Source: Macrosoma leucophasiata (Eukaryota; Arthropoda; Insecta; Lepidoptera; Hedylidae). Taken from it: a stretch of DNA of 64,000 nt. Position 1 is the first letter of the stretch; each line of letters opens with the position of its first letter. The notes under the pieces are model-generated. The model saw only the letters and a program-made list of their open reading frames with translations, was not told the DNA's origin and searched no databases. A program made the position numbers and the translations under genes. The stretch is taken from positions 5,848,001 through 5,912,000 of the forward strand of contig JAWQUS010000003.1 of NCBI GenBank assembly GCA_036365455.1, in the 5' to 3' direction. Positions 10,542 through 20,689 of this stretch are shown here, in pieces.

Positions 10542-11261
10542 TTTTTAGATTTGAAGTCAGTTTTTCTTAACGTAGTTATTTTTATTACATCAACTCTTCT
10601 CCGTATTGCCTCGACAGCAAGCCGTAAACGCGCGGGCGGCGAGTGGACCACTCGGTGACCACTAGCTTGTCTTGCGTTGACTTTCCATTGCTAACTTGCG
10701 ACTGGTTCACAAGTAACATCACGTCGTTCACCAGTGGACCACCCGTCGACAACGAGTGGCCGTAAAACGAGGCGGTGGTGGTCGGGTGCCGGGTGGCTGT
10801 AGTGAGCTATGACCCTTAATCGAGATAAATTTGGAATAGATGAATAATGTAACCCAAAGGTGTCAAATAAATCAACAGAAAATTACTTACATTATCTTTC
10901 TTCGTATTTTTATGAGAGTAGCTCTACTATGCAAGTGCTTCAGACTGCCCTATCTCTAGACAAATATAAAACAGTGAATTATGCAAAGCGGGAGTTAAAA
11001 TTGTAAGCTTAAAGTGAATATGTCTGAAGTCAAGAGACGTTCGCCCCGTTTAAGTCCACATGTAGCTCTGAAGCATAATTTCTTGAATGTTATTCGTTAA
11101 ATTAGCTCAAGTGCCTCCGACGTTTATGATTCAGTTGGGATCTCAAGTTGCGTAACTCGAATATCTCTCGTGGTGCTACTTAATCTCTGGACTCGGGTAA
11201 GTTTAGGATGTATAATATTTTTTATTGTTGAATTCTAATAGAAAAGTTTATTCTGTAATGA

Positions 11262-11450
11262 TGGTGGAAAACAAATATATAATTTACATTGATGGTAAAG
11301 AATGCTACAGCCTATAATTTACTACACAAAAACTGAGGCCTAGGTTTTTTTTCTAGACTGTTTAACACTGCCATTTTGCTATAGATAGATTAGGCAGTGG
11401 GGTGGTACCTACGTCTTCGCTCTTCGACCCTGGGACTCTACTATTAGTAA
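11262..11450 (-). repeat. SB SINE-like repeat, degraded
   Basis: Minus-strand remnant with ACAGCCTATA, AACACTGCCATTTTGCTATA and GGGGTGGTACCTACG. Much is lost in the middle. Confidence 0.55.
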
Positions 11451-11757
11451 GAAACTTTATCGTCCGTAGCACAGGACTTTTGCATACCCCAATTAGATTA
11501 TATAATGCTGGGAAGTCAAAGTCATCGAATTTTGCCACAGAAATTCTAGAATGAGTTAATTATAATTAAGTTCTTCAATATGAAATGTCTTTTTTATAAT
11601 TATTTGTATAAAAAAATGCATAAAACAAAATAAACTTGTTGAATAATACGTAAATAATACATAAATTTCTCGTATGACAGTGTATGTACGAATATAAATC
11701 TGAAACGGCTTGACCAATCATTATGAAACTTTGTGTGTTTATTTGGTGGGTATGAGA

Positions 11758-11819
11758 ATCGGTTGTAGTCTGTTTTTTATATCCCTAAATGGTGATATAA
11801 AAAACAGACTACAACCGAT
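11758..11819. repeat. perfect inverted repeat, 26-bp arms
   Basis: Arms 11758-11783 and 11794-11819 are exact reverse complements around a 10-base loop (CCTAAATGGT). The right arm runs directly into a GC-rich segment with an open frame. Confidence 0.9.
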
Positions 11820-12069
11820 GTGGAGGAACGGGTGGAAGTGTTCCTCCGACGAAAAGGGAGGATCCTCCGACCAGGCGAGGTGATAGCGCCTGGCGGGCCG
11901 CGGCCCAACGGTTGACGTTGGGAAGTTGTATATATGCCAACTCTTGAGAAATCTTCGTATGTGCGATGTAATTTGACTGCACGCCATCTATCGTACTAGA
12001 CAAGTACTGTAAGGTTTCATTGTATTCCACTAGTTGGCGCCTTAATGTAGTGGACGCTACACTCCCCAA
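11809..12069 (-). other. GC-rich segment with an 86-codon open frame, unrecognised
   Basis: About 250 bp clearly richer in G+C than its surroundings. On the minus strand one frame stays open for 86 codons (contains SQELAYIQLPNVNRWAAARQ). I recognise no family. It could be a fragment of a retroelement gag-like frame or of a captured gene. The abrupt junction with the palindrome suggests it arrived as part of a mobile element. Confidence 0.35.
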
Positions 12070-12070
12070 T

Positions 12071-13435
12071 ATTTTTTTCGATTTGAAATTCTACTGTTGT
12101 TAGGAAAGACGATTTTTATTGCGGTGATTTAAAAATATTTTAAATACCAGAAAATGTTCTTTAGGTTCTCTAGATGATATTTCTAATCCGTTTTACCTTG
12201 TACCTTTTTCTAACTTTTTTTGCTCAAATCAATGTATGAAACTTGCCATGATTCTTTCAAGTTTCATTGCCATGAATCGAAATGTCAACAGAAAAGTCAA
12301 CAGTTCATTCAATATTATTAACACCGTCGCCCACTGTTTAACTTTACCGAGGCTCAATCAAGGCTTCAAACCTAATTAACGATAGTTGCAAATTGTAAAC
12401 CCAAATTAGAGCTCAGGGAAGGACTGAGAACGCAATATAGAGGCAACAGCTGTAGGTCTCCTGTGATTATCTTTTGCGTAAATGGTACTGCACTAATTAA
12501 TGTATTCTGGAAATCTAAACTAATATATATATCCCTGTTTGTTTAAGTTTCAAAGAACAATTAAATTTGATAATACATGTTCCATATGATTCTTTGATGA
12601 CGGCTGTAGCTGAGCATAATTTAGACGCATCACCCTGAGTACCAATCACAATAACTGTATCATTCTAGTCCCTCACGGGCTAGGCATAGAGTGTGTAGCG
12701 TCAGATATCCCGCTCCTGCCAAACCTCACCTGCTTTTTCAACATTCATTATTCTCTTCAACATGCACGTCGATTCTTAAGACTGCTACTGATAAACTTCC
12801 GTATTAATTAAACGTGGACCTAGCAATAAAACAAAATGACCGACGTTATAACTAAATCTATATTTAGATTTACTTTACAATTACCTATTTCTATTGATAA
12901 GTAGAGTCACAACAGGAATCATTTTCTTCTCTCTTTTGATTATGGTGGAATTTTGAAAACTGGATGAACAGCATAATAAATACAAATTTGTTTGTTACCG
13001 ACTAAGCAGAAACTCTCAAACAGAACAATTAAAACATTACAGTTGAAACATTGGATATGTTAATAAGGGGACCGTAGATCCGTTGTTTTGTTTCTTGTTT
13101 GTATAAAACTGGAGAGATGGTTTAGTGAGAGCCACAAGGGAAGTTAGTAAAACATTTAATTCAATTTAAATATTCAACGACTGTTTTCACACTCCAAGTG
13201 ATTACATTAATTACGATCAAATATTATGGAATAAATATTACTATGTAAAATATCATGATTTTGCAGTTTTTGACAAAACAGGTTTTTTATATACTGACTC
13301 GTATGTTGTGAACCTAAATAGTTTCATTGCTTGTTTGGGTTTATCTCAGGGACTGCGGGTTTGAATTGAAAAAAAAATCTGTTGGATAACCCATATCCTG
13401 TGGAAGTGGCACTCAAATGACAATGAGCAGGGCAC
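12071..13435. other. unassigned AT-rich sequence
   Basis: No coding frame recognised. The part 12340-12480 (CTAATTAACGA, CAAATTAGAGCTC, GATTATCTTTT) weakly resembles the duplicated unit at 13653 and 14261. The part 13320-13400 recalls the 'TTATCTCAGGGACT' repeat but is too decayed to call. Confidence 0.35.
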
Positions 13436-13437
13436 AA

Positions 13438-13580
13438 TTTACTGGTGAGTTTGTGAGAGTTTGTCCACTCGTGAGCATAGGCACCACCGTATTATTTAAT
13501 CAATCTGCCACCGAATGGTAGTGTTCAGCACTATCGTGTTCCGGTTAGATGGTAATGTATGACGTGATCCTCACACAAAA
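13438..13580 (+). repeat. SB SINE-like repeat, 5' half
   Basis: Contains TTACTGGTGAG, GCATAGGCACCACCG, AATGGTAGTGTTCAGCACTA and GTGTTCCGGTTAGATGG. The 3' half is missing. Confidence 0.75.
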
Positions 13581-13652
13581 AAACTGCAAACTAATAATGA
13601 ATAGTGAACTTAACTATAGTCAAGCTAAGCATTACTGCGCGCACTACCTAAG

Positions 13653-13910
13653 AGGCACCTAAGAGGCATCTTGCATCTCACGTGAACAGCATAATAGAAC
13701 AGAATAATTAGAACAGTATAATTAGAACGGCGGTCACCGGACCTAATTCGTAGTCTGTCAGGACAGAGAGTCATTTATTAACGACTAATTGGCTCTAGAA
13801 ACGCAAATTAGAGGCTCTTCGCTATGCAGCCGATTAAGCCAAGTTGCTGAATATGTTCCAGTTAATAACGGCTATGAGCTATTGCTGTTTTAATTAGATT
13901 ATCTTTTATG
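13653..13910 (+). repeat. local duplicate, copy 1
   Basis: Shares AAGAGGCACCT, ATAATTAGAA, CATTTATTAACGACTAATTG and ACGCAAATTAGA with copy 2 at 14261-14475 in the same order. The copies differ by many substitutions and small indels, so the duplication is old. Confidence 0.75.
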
Positions 13911-13977
13911 ATTGGAAGATTGTAGAGATGGATAGCCTTTAACTGTAGGAAAAGTAATCTGCACTTTATAATATAGG

Positions 13978-14119
13978 CCTGGGTTGCATCAAGATATTTG
14001 TTAAAGTAAATGTAAAATTTCACATCCTTCTCTAACTTTAACAGATTTCTTTAGGTTAGAGAAGGATGTGAAATATTCCAATAACTTTAACTTTGACAAA
14101 TATCTTACTGCAACCCAGG
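13978..14119. mobile_element. palindromic MITE-like element
   Basis: CCTGGGTTGCATCAAGATAT at the left is mirrored by ATATCTTACTGCAACCCAGG at the right. Arms of about 60 bp meet around TTCACATCCTTCTCTAAC and its inverse. It sits between the two halves of a local duplication. Confidence 0.8.
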
Positions 14120-14260
14120 GTAAGTAAGAGAAATATAATGTTTGCTAGACATTAGATATCTAAATTCTGTTTATACGAAAATGGATAAGTGAAAATCATA
14201 TTTTGAATCGTGATCATTACTTGTATGTAAAATGTAAGATGCCACTTAGTCATAATCCAT

Positions 14261-14475
14261 GACTAAGAGGCACCTTGAACAGCGTATAATTAGAATGCCC
14301 CGGTCACTAAACATTCCTAGTTTGGTAAGATAGAGAGCCATTTATTAACGACTAATTGGCTCCAGCAACGCAAATTAGAAGCTCTTCGCCATGCAGTTGA
14401 TTAAACTAAGTTGTTGAATGTGTTCTAGTTGATATCGGCTAAGAGCTATTGCTGTGTTTTAATTTGATTATCTTT
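14261..14475 (+). repeat. local duplicate, copy 2
   Basis: See 13653-13910. The offset between copies is about 600 bp, part of which is the palindromic element inserted between them. Confidence 0.75.
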
Positions 14476-14572
14476 AATTAATCGGCACTTTTGCTTTCTA
14501 TAAGTTTATTTGTAATCTGTTTTTAAGCTTCATATAATATGGTATTCATAAAACAACATTATGAAGACATAT

Positions 14573-14705
14573 CCCCTTATTCATAAACGTATTTTAGCTA
14601 AAGTGTTGCTAATCTCTCCTTTGTCTTGTTCTATCCTGCATATTTGACAATGCAACTGACAAAGACAAAGCATTCTGTAGCTAATGTACATTTATGAATA
14701 AGGGG
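14573..14705 (+). mobile_element. M1 MITE, copy 1
   Basis: Terminal inverted repeats CCCCTTATTCATAAACG and CATTTATGAATAAGGGG. The interior holds TTTGACAATGCAACTGACAA. Length is 133 bp. Neighbouring TA dinucleotides fit a TA target. Other copies are at 39503, 40673 and 53273. Confidence 0.85.
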
Positions 14706-14912
14706 TACTCTTCATAATGTTGTATTATAAAGAGAAAAAACAAGAAATGTCTCAATTGAAATTCTAATACATTATATGTTAAAAAGAGTTCTTTGTTTAT
14801 GAGGAATGCGATAATAACAGGGAATGGGAAACTTTAGAGGAAGGACTAAAACCATCAACTATAAAATCTTTTCTGAGTTTTTGATTAGTCTTAAAAAAAA
14901 ACGAATTACTTA

Positions 14913-15243
14913 TTTTATTTAAAGAAAAATGGAAAGAAAAATTTGACTTCAGGCGAGACTCGAACTCGCGGCCTACTGGGAATCTAGTCCAGCCGCTCTT
15001 CCAATTGAGCTACTGAAGTCCTGCCCGATTTGTCAAATCTTTCCTTCACATTTATTGCATTGCTTTATGGTAGCGCCAACTATGCTAGTTAGGTTCAGTA
15101 GCTCAATTGGAAGAGCGGCTGGACTAGATTCCCAGTAGGCTGCGAGTTCGAGTCTCGCCTGAAGACAAATTTTTCTTTCAATTTTTCTAAAAATAAAATA
15201 TATTTCACAAGCATGTGTTAATGCGAAATAATATAAAACAATT
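14913..15243 (-). mobile_element. H element copy H1: inverted tRNA-like retroposon, 13-bp target duplication
   Basis: Flanked by AACGAATTACTTA at 14900-14912 and 15244-15256. It carries two tRNA-like units in opposite orientation (about 14945-15020 minus, 15092-15167 plus). Each can fold into a cloverleaf: 7-bp acceptor stem GACTTCA/TGAAGTC, A box TAGCTCAATTGG, T arm GCGAGTTCGAGTCTCGC. In the element's own direction (minus strand) it begins TTGTTTTATATTATTTCGC and ends in an A-rich AAATAAAA. The arms are unequal in length. These are tRNA-derived repeats, not cellular tRNA genes. Confidence 0.85.
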
Positions 15244-15292
15244 AACGAATTACTTAGTTTCTATAAATTAGTGAAATAAAAATAATAGATAC

Positions 15293-15335
15293 CTAATGCA
15301 TTTACCTCATCCTACCCAATCGGGATAACAGGCGT
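15293..15335 (+). repeat. ST SINE tail fragment
   Basis: GCATTTACCTCATCCTACCC and GGGATAACAGGCGTGAA match the end of the ST SINE. The head is absent. Confidence 0.5.
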
Positions 15336-15381
15336 GAAATAATGAAAACATAAGGATCGTCATATATCCCATTTTATTAGA

Positions 15382-15627
15382 CATTTCAATGATATATTTC
15401 TGCAACAATAATAATAATATAAACATGATGAACGAGTGCCCACATAAGAAAATACGTGCAATATTTCATCGTGATAGAAAAACTGGGTGCAGATGGGTGA
15501 AGTATTTTTCAACGGTCGACGATAGTGAGGTGTAGCGGCTAGATAGTATCGTGAAAATAGAAAATCGGGTTCCGACGTAAATGTCGCCTCGGTGAAATAT
15601 CAATGTGCACCTTTGGGTTTATCGATA
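15382..15627 (+). repeat. direct repeat bracketing the LINE, left copy
   Basis: About 245 bp nearly repeated at 18891-19130 in the same orientation. Shared stretches include AACATGATGAACGAGTGCCC, GATAGTGAGGTGTAGCGGCT and GGGTTTATCGATAGGTT. It is far too long to be a target duplication. Confidence 0.85.
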
Positions 15628-15659
15628 GGTTCTAAAACTCGACAACGGCGGGACCAATT

Positions 15660-15862
15660 TGGCTAATTTTGGTTTTGAATGATTTTTGGAAGTCCAGGGA
15701 AGGTTTAAAAAGTAAGAAAATATGAAGAAATTGAAGGGAAAAAGAAAAAACCACAATTTTATTTTCCCATACAAATAGTCCGTATCTGATTCTATCAAAC
15801 CTTGACACATTATTTCATTATGAGGCAATACGAAGTTTGCCGGATTAGCTAGTCATATACTC
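15660..15862 (+). repeat. dispersed repeat shared with 57338-57526
   Basis: AATTTTGGTTTTGAATG-like sequence, GGAAGTCCAGGGAAGGTTTA and GAGGCAATACGAAGTTTGCC recur in diverged form at 57338-57526. Confidence 0.55.
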
Positions 15863-15906
15863 GTATTTATATTAGTTGTTTATCGAGCATCTACTTTTAT
15901 TATGTA

Positions 15907-15938
<32 letters not shown>
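15907..15938. repeat. (TAG)n microsatellite, LINE tail
   Basis: About ten and a half TAG units directly at the LINE 3' end. Short-repeat tails replace poly(A) in several LINE clades. Confidence 0.9.
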
Positions 15939-16304
15939 ATACTCTTTATTGTACACCATAAGTAACAATCAACAAAGACAATGGATATGCACAATAGGCG
16001 GTCTTATTGCTTAAAGCAATTTCTTCCAGACAAACTAGGTTATAAGCGACATAATTATATCTAAGAAGAAGGGGTGTACAATCATTAACAATTATTTTAA
16101 AGACAGATAGATAATCATACGCAAAATGTAAAATTAATATTATCAATAAATACATAGTAGAATAAGAGAAATAGATAGAACTTACAAATATACATATATA
16201 TCTAGTTATGCATATTATATATATGAATATATAAATATAATATTTACATACTAATATAAGACAAGTTTAAACATATAAAATATCTTACCATCAGGGATGA
16301 CAAA

Positions 16305-17940
16305 CTATGAGTCCAAGGTGAGGTAAAACTCCTTTACGCGAAACTTGAAAGTCGCCAGAGTTTGAGCCTGTCGTATTGTTATGGGTAAGGAATTCCATAG
16401 TTTGACAGCTTCAACAGTAAATGATTTTGCATAAAAGGAAGAAGAGTGAGACGGAATTTTTAAGCGAAGGTTGCTGGAAGAGCGGAGGCAGAGGGAATTA
16501 TTTTGATTAAGGTATTTGAAACGATCTTTAAGTTATTGGGTACAGTGCGGATAGCACAGTATGCAGTAAAGAAGAGAGAGAATGTGTGTATTCCTGCGAA
16601 GATGGATTGGAAGCCACTTGAGCTGTTTACGAAATTCTGAAATATGATCATATTTGCGTAAACCAAATATGAACCATATAGAAAGATTTTGGAGTCGCTC
16701 AAGCTTACCTAGCTGCTCCTGTGTCAGATCAAGATAGGATATGTCAGCATAGTCCAAAATGGGGAAAAGAATGGAGTTAGCGAGCATAATCTTAGTGGCA
16801 GTAGGCAAAAAATTTCTAAGTCTACGAAGTGAACTGACAGCGGCAAACATCTTCCTACTTACATCGCCAATTCGCGGAGCCCACGACATAAGACTGTCCA
16901 TTTTTATGCCTAGATTCCTGACAGTGTCACAATAATCAATAGATATTCCGTTAAAGAGGATCGGTGTTAGTGTGGAGAAATTAATGCGACGAATCAACTG
17001 GCGACTACCGAATATTATCGCTTGGCTTTTAGTTGGGTTGACCTGCACGCCATATGTTACACTCCATCTGTAAATTTTATCCAGGTCTTCATTAATAATT
17101 TAAATAGCGTTTGATAAGTCATCTAAACTATTTTGAAAATAAATTTGTAAATCGTCTGCATAAAGGTGGTAGAGAGAAGTTAAACTGAGGCTTATAGAAT
17201 TAATAAAAATTGAAAAGAGAAATGGGGACAGCACGTCACCTTGTGGGACGCCGGCTACAACATCACACCAAGTAGAAAACTTGTCATCTAGTCGAATGCG
17301 TTGTCGGCGCCCAAACAAGTAATTTTGAAACCAAGCAATAACTGTCGGAGATAAGTTGAGAGACCGAAGGATTGCCAGCATGATATCGAAGGCAACAGTG
17401 TTAAAGGCATTACTTAAATCCAGTAAGACCAATACAGTTACTCTTCTTTGTTCCATACCATGCCGGATATCATCAGTAATCTTGACTAGGGCAGTGGTAG
17501 TGCTATGACCCGGACGAAATCCAGATTGATGAGGATTGAGTAAATTGAATTTGGATAGGAAAGAGCTGAGCCGTTCGATGGATAAGGCGTTCAAGGACTT
17601 TAGAGAGGAAGGGAAGGATGGAAATAGGACAATATTCATAAAAGTATTTTGGATTTGTTTTTTTGGGTACCGGTATTACATAAGCATTTTTCCAGGCAGA
17701 CGGGAAAGTACCACTGGTAAGGGAATAATTTAGGATCGAAGTCATAATAGGACTAACAATCTCGATGACAGGAAGGATCATTTTCCGGCTAATCATATCA
17801 CTACCTACCGCATCAGAGTCAATGGCAAGAATATTTCTCTCAACATCACGAGCAGTAAATTGTTGAAAAGAAAAGAGAGGACTGTCAGGAGTAGCGGTAT
17901 GATACAATGAGATTAATGTTTGTGATTTGATGCTTCTATC
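16305..17940 (-). pseudogene. non-LTR reverse transcriptase (ORF2 remnant)
   Basis: From the junction at about 17940 it shows the region before the palm (SAWKNAYVIPVPKK, ISILPFLSKVLERL) and LLNPHQSGFRPGHSTTTALV. Motif A (LLDLSNAFNTV) has N where the family usually has D after AF. Motif B is GVPQGDVLSP, the catalytic YADD lies at about 17151-17162, and the C-terminal VKLWNSLP is present. It ends at a natural TAG at 16305-16307. Damage: a frameshift at about 17560-17590 and in-frame TAA at 17100-17102 and 16533-16535. From 17639 to the end no other frameshift is needed. Confidence 0.9.
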
Positions 17941-17942
17941 TA

Positions 17943-18601
17943 TTATACCGGTGCCGACGGAGCTGCGACCTTATCCAACTCAGCGAGAGTCTCAATACGG
18001 TGTCGTGACCCATTAGGACCAATAATGTGGATCGATCCATCTTTTGACCAACACTTAGTGATCCCAAAGTGTTGCCGAGCCTTCATGAACGTCTCATGTC
18101 TTGCTTTAGTTAAAAACTCGGACTGCGTAATGCCAGTACCTTTGAGATGTGGCTTCGCATACCACACACGGTTCTTGACTGCAGCATCCTTAAATTTAAT
18201 CAAGACAGCCTGGGTTTTTTGTCTCGACGTCCTATACGCTGACAACGGCTGATCGAGGTACTGGAGAGATCAGGAATATTCAATTTGTCTGCAATCAAGC
18301 CAAAAACAATACTATGTAGATCTTCTTCTTTTTTTTGCGGTAATCCATGGAACAGCAGCATTTTGCGTCGAGATCTCATCTCTTGCCTGTCAAGTTCTAT
18401 GGACAAGAACTCAACTTGACGCTGCAAAGTATTCAGCGCCAGTACCATAAATTTTCGGAACGTATTAAATTCTGATGAGAGTGCAGGCAGTGAAGGAGTG
18501 GTGTTAGACGGAGATGCTTTTTGAAGTTCCCGCTGGAAATTGTCCATCTTCTCTGTGAATAATTGCTGCATTGAAGCCAAGGTGGTGTTGATGGACTCCA
18601 T
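17943..18601 (-). pseudogene. LINE ORF1 protein remnant (coiled coil plus RRM-like part)
   Basis: ATG at 18601-18599 starts a frame with a polar N-terminal stretch (MESINTTLASMQQLFTEKMD), a probable coiled coil (FLSIELDRQEMRSRRKM) and then LLFHGLPQKKEED. The last resembles the start of the RRM-like core of ORF1 proteins. A one-base shift near 18209 joins it to VLIKFKDAAVKNRVWYAKPH and GTGITQSEFLTKARHETFMK, the rest of that core and its C-terminal domain. The frame ends at 17943. It would act as the RNA-binding partner of the RT; here it is broken. Confidence 0.8.
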
Positions 18602-18890
18602 GTCAATTAGTGTTTGTGCTTGCAAGTGATGAATGTGTGAACTTTATCTTAGGACAACAAATGCTGGTGGGTAACTTCAGTTAAATATTAATTTTGATCA
18701 AATATAGAGCTTTAAAAAAAAATAATTGTAAATATAACTAAGAGATATTTTTAAAAGATGTTTACTTTGCAACTACCCCCACGTAATTTTTTATACGTTA
18801 ATCTGGGTGAGCGATAGCTGCTAAATAACGTGAAAATAGAAAACCAGTTCATATTCATCCACTGTATAAGATATTTCAATGATAATAAGA

Positions 18891-19130
18891 TATTTCAATG
18901 ATAATAATATATTTCTTGAACAATAAGATAAACATGATGAACGAGTGCCCACATGAAAATACGTCCAATATTTCATCGTCATAGAAAAACCGGGTCTAGA
19001 TGTGTGAAGTATTTTTCAGCGGTCTACGATAGTGAGGTGTAGCGGCTAGATAGTATCGTGAAAATAGAAAACCGGGTTCCGACGTAAATGTCAGCTCGGT
19101 GAAATATGAATGTGCACCCTTGGGTTTATC
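18891..19130 (+). repeat. direct repeat bracketing the LINE, right copy
   Basis: Partner of 15382-15627. The copies differ at scattered bases (for example GTCGCCTCGG against GTCAGCTCGG). A short extra piece of the unit (AGATATTTCAATGATAATA) is repeated just upstream at about 18868-18905. Confidence 0.85.
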
Positions 19131-19149
19131 GATAGGTTTTTGGTTTTGC

Positions 19150-20080
19150 TTGTCTCTGAAATTGTTCGATGTTCATGAATATTCATAATGTAATGCGATA
19201 CTGTACGGTGCTTGAATGATATACGAATAATATGATTTATGGGGTCACAAAGTTTAGAACATATTATTTTAAAGTTTTTATTTATTTATAATGTTCCCCA
19301 CCCAAGTATTACCACACGCAGAGATTTGATTTTTTAACCCACGAAGAATGTTCATCGTCGAAGATTTGTTTCGAACGCTGGACCAACTGGTTCGTCACAT
19401 GAATATTCATATTGCTATTTTATATTGTTTGAAGTGATAAAGGATGATAAAAGATTATTTGTATTTGAAGATAAACAATTTGGTTCTTTCAGATTTTTGA
19501 TATTATTTGGTATGGCATTTATTTTTTATACCAATTTATTTTTTATGTGTGGAAGGTGGCCAAAAATCATGCAGCTCACGTTGATGTTAAGTGATGACTG
19601 TAGCCTATAGACATCTACACAAAAACTAGAGGTCAAAAAGATGAAAAACACGATAGTGCTGAACACTACCATTTGGCGGCAGATAGTGAAGTGATCACCC
19701 CTATGTTTATCGATAATACTTAAGAATTTCGGTTGTTTAAATTATTAACATTTTATTGTATTTGATAATTCCCTTCAGATATAAAACGAAAAAAGAAAGA
19801 AAGATATTTTATAAAAGAAAATAAAGATATTTTAAGAAAGAAAATAACTTATTTTGTAAGTTTTGTTTTGTTAAAGCCACTAAATTGTAACGTTCAAACA
19901 TAGGAACGGGTTCCAGCATAAACGTCGGTCCAGTGAAATATGAATGTACCATTGAGTTTGACAGTGTTATTGTTGAGGGTTCATGAATATTCATGGTGTG
20001 ATCTTTAATAGTGTTTGAAATTATAAAAGATTTGAATTTTAAAATAGTGACGATGATAAAATTTTATTAGTTGAAAGATA
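19150..20080 (+). repeat. degenerate repeats around 'CATGAATATTCAT'
   Basis: CATGAATATTCAT occurs near 19173, 19399 and 19983. At the last two it is followed by GTTTGAA-, GATAAA- and TTTGAAGATAA/TTGAAAGATAA-type sequence. A block at 19890-19960 (GGAACGGGTTCC, GAAATATGAATGT) also echoes 19070-19110. Together this suggests an old tandem series of about 590-bp period interrupted by an SB SINE. Confidence 0.45.
19540..19702 (-). repeat. SB SINE-like repeat with internal deletion
   Basis: ATGCAGCTCACGTTGATGTT, GATGACTGTAGCCTATAGAC and CACGATAGTGCTGAACACTA are present. About 100 bp between AGAGGTCAAAA and the last block are missing. Confidence 0.75.
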
Positions 20081-20355
20081 ACCATTTTGCATTTCATGTT
20101 CAATTCACTCTTTATATTAAAACATTAAGCTGATACGACTATATCAGCATAAATAAATTAAGCAGAGAAACTAAGTAAACTGTGTACACGAATAATTCAC
20201 AAGCTTGTGTTATCGTAGAAAATAATAACAAATACTAAAAAAAATCCGAGGATGGCACAAGGTTCACCGGGTCAGCTGGTTAATAAATGGATGTCGTTTA
20301 CCGATCTCAAAAATCAGTTCAATCAAAAAGGGACACAAAAATTCGAATCTCAGAT

Positions 20356-20400
20356 GTGGTATACCTATCTGTAGGCCATACAAATAATATTTATCCCGAT
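20356..20400 (-). repeat. SP SINE fragment
   Basis: CTGTAGGCCATACAAATA and TATCCCG match the middle of the SP SINE (minus strand) at 58018-58226. Confidence 0.5.
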
Positions 20401-20473
20401 AAGGATTATGAATACAAAATTAAAAAAAACAAAAATACTAAATTTTAATTACAATAACCGAGATAACAAAATG

Positions 20474-20682
20474 ACCATATTATAAATGCGAAAGTTTGTG
20501 TGTATGGATGGATGGATATTCGTTACTCTTTCATGAAAAAAAATTATAGACGGATTTGAATGAAATTTAACAGTTATATTATTTTACTGTATGTTTTACG
20601 AATAAATAAAATAAAACATATGGATACAATTTGCAATTGATTAAAAGTACCGCGGACGAAGTCGCGGGCAAAAACTAGTAAT
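20474..20682 (+). repeat. dispersed repeat ending GACGAAGTCGCGGGC
   Basis: Begins TTATAAATGCGAAAGTTTGT and ends CCGCGGACGAAGTCGCGGGC followed by AAAAACTAGTAA. This pair of ends is common in arthropod dispersed repeats, from memory. The middle is decayed and the class is not assigned. Confidence 0.6.
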
Positions 20683-20689
20683 GTATATA

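Larger units (their letters stand above)
9815..10588. mobile_element. foldback element interrupted by an SB SINE
   Basis: Left arm 9815-9948 runs from ATAACTACGTTAAGAAAAAC to GAAGTCGGTGCCAAGCC. Its inverse occupies 10143-10588, split by the SINE at 10244-10541. Inverted arms exceed 120 bp. The spacer holds a piece of ST SINE. The insertion order is readable: foldback first, SB SINE later. Confidence 0.75.
9158..10817. mobile_element. T1, DNA transposon-like element with ~36-bp TIRs and nested insertions
   Basis: The left end GGGTCATAGTTCACTAGAGC and the inverse of the right end (GGGTCATAGCTCACTACAGC) agree over about 36 bp, continuing through CCACCCGGCACCC. The right 180 bp recurs alone at 58684-58890. 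The interior holds a dispersed repeat, a foldback element and an SB SINE. TA or TTA lies outside each end, but the target duplication is not clear. Confidence 0.65.
15907..18601 (-). mobile_element. non-LTR retrotransposon with ORF1, RT and 3' TAG/CTA repeat tail; endonuclease missing
   Basis: Reads right to left: ORF1 (18601-17943), directly joined to the RT part of ORF2 (about 17940-16305), then about 370 bp of 3' sequence with AATAAAGAGTATT, then a pure triplet repeat (15907-15938 on the plus strand as TAG). LINEs of this build normally have an endonuclease domain of some 200 codons between ORF1 and RT. Here the RT frame begins about 30 bp after the ORF1 stop, so an internal deletion is the simplest reading. 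Confidence 0.85.

Noticed and set aside
12020..12045. TTGGCGCC as an LTR-retroelement primer binding site
   Set aside because: No LTR pair, gag or pol sequence was found around it.
14945..15167. Functional tRNA genes in the H elements
   Set aside because: The cloverleaf is good, but the same sequence recurs at 38.5, 38.8 and 46.0 kb inside insertions with target duplications. The anticodon loop is not standard: either 9 bases, or 7 with a mismatched stem.
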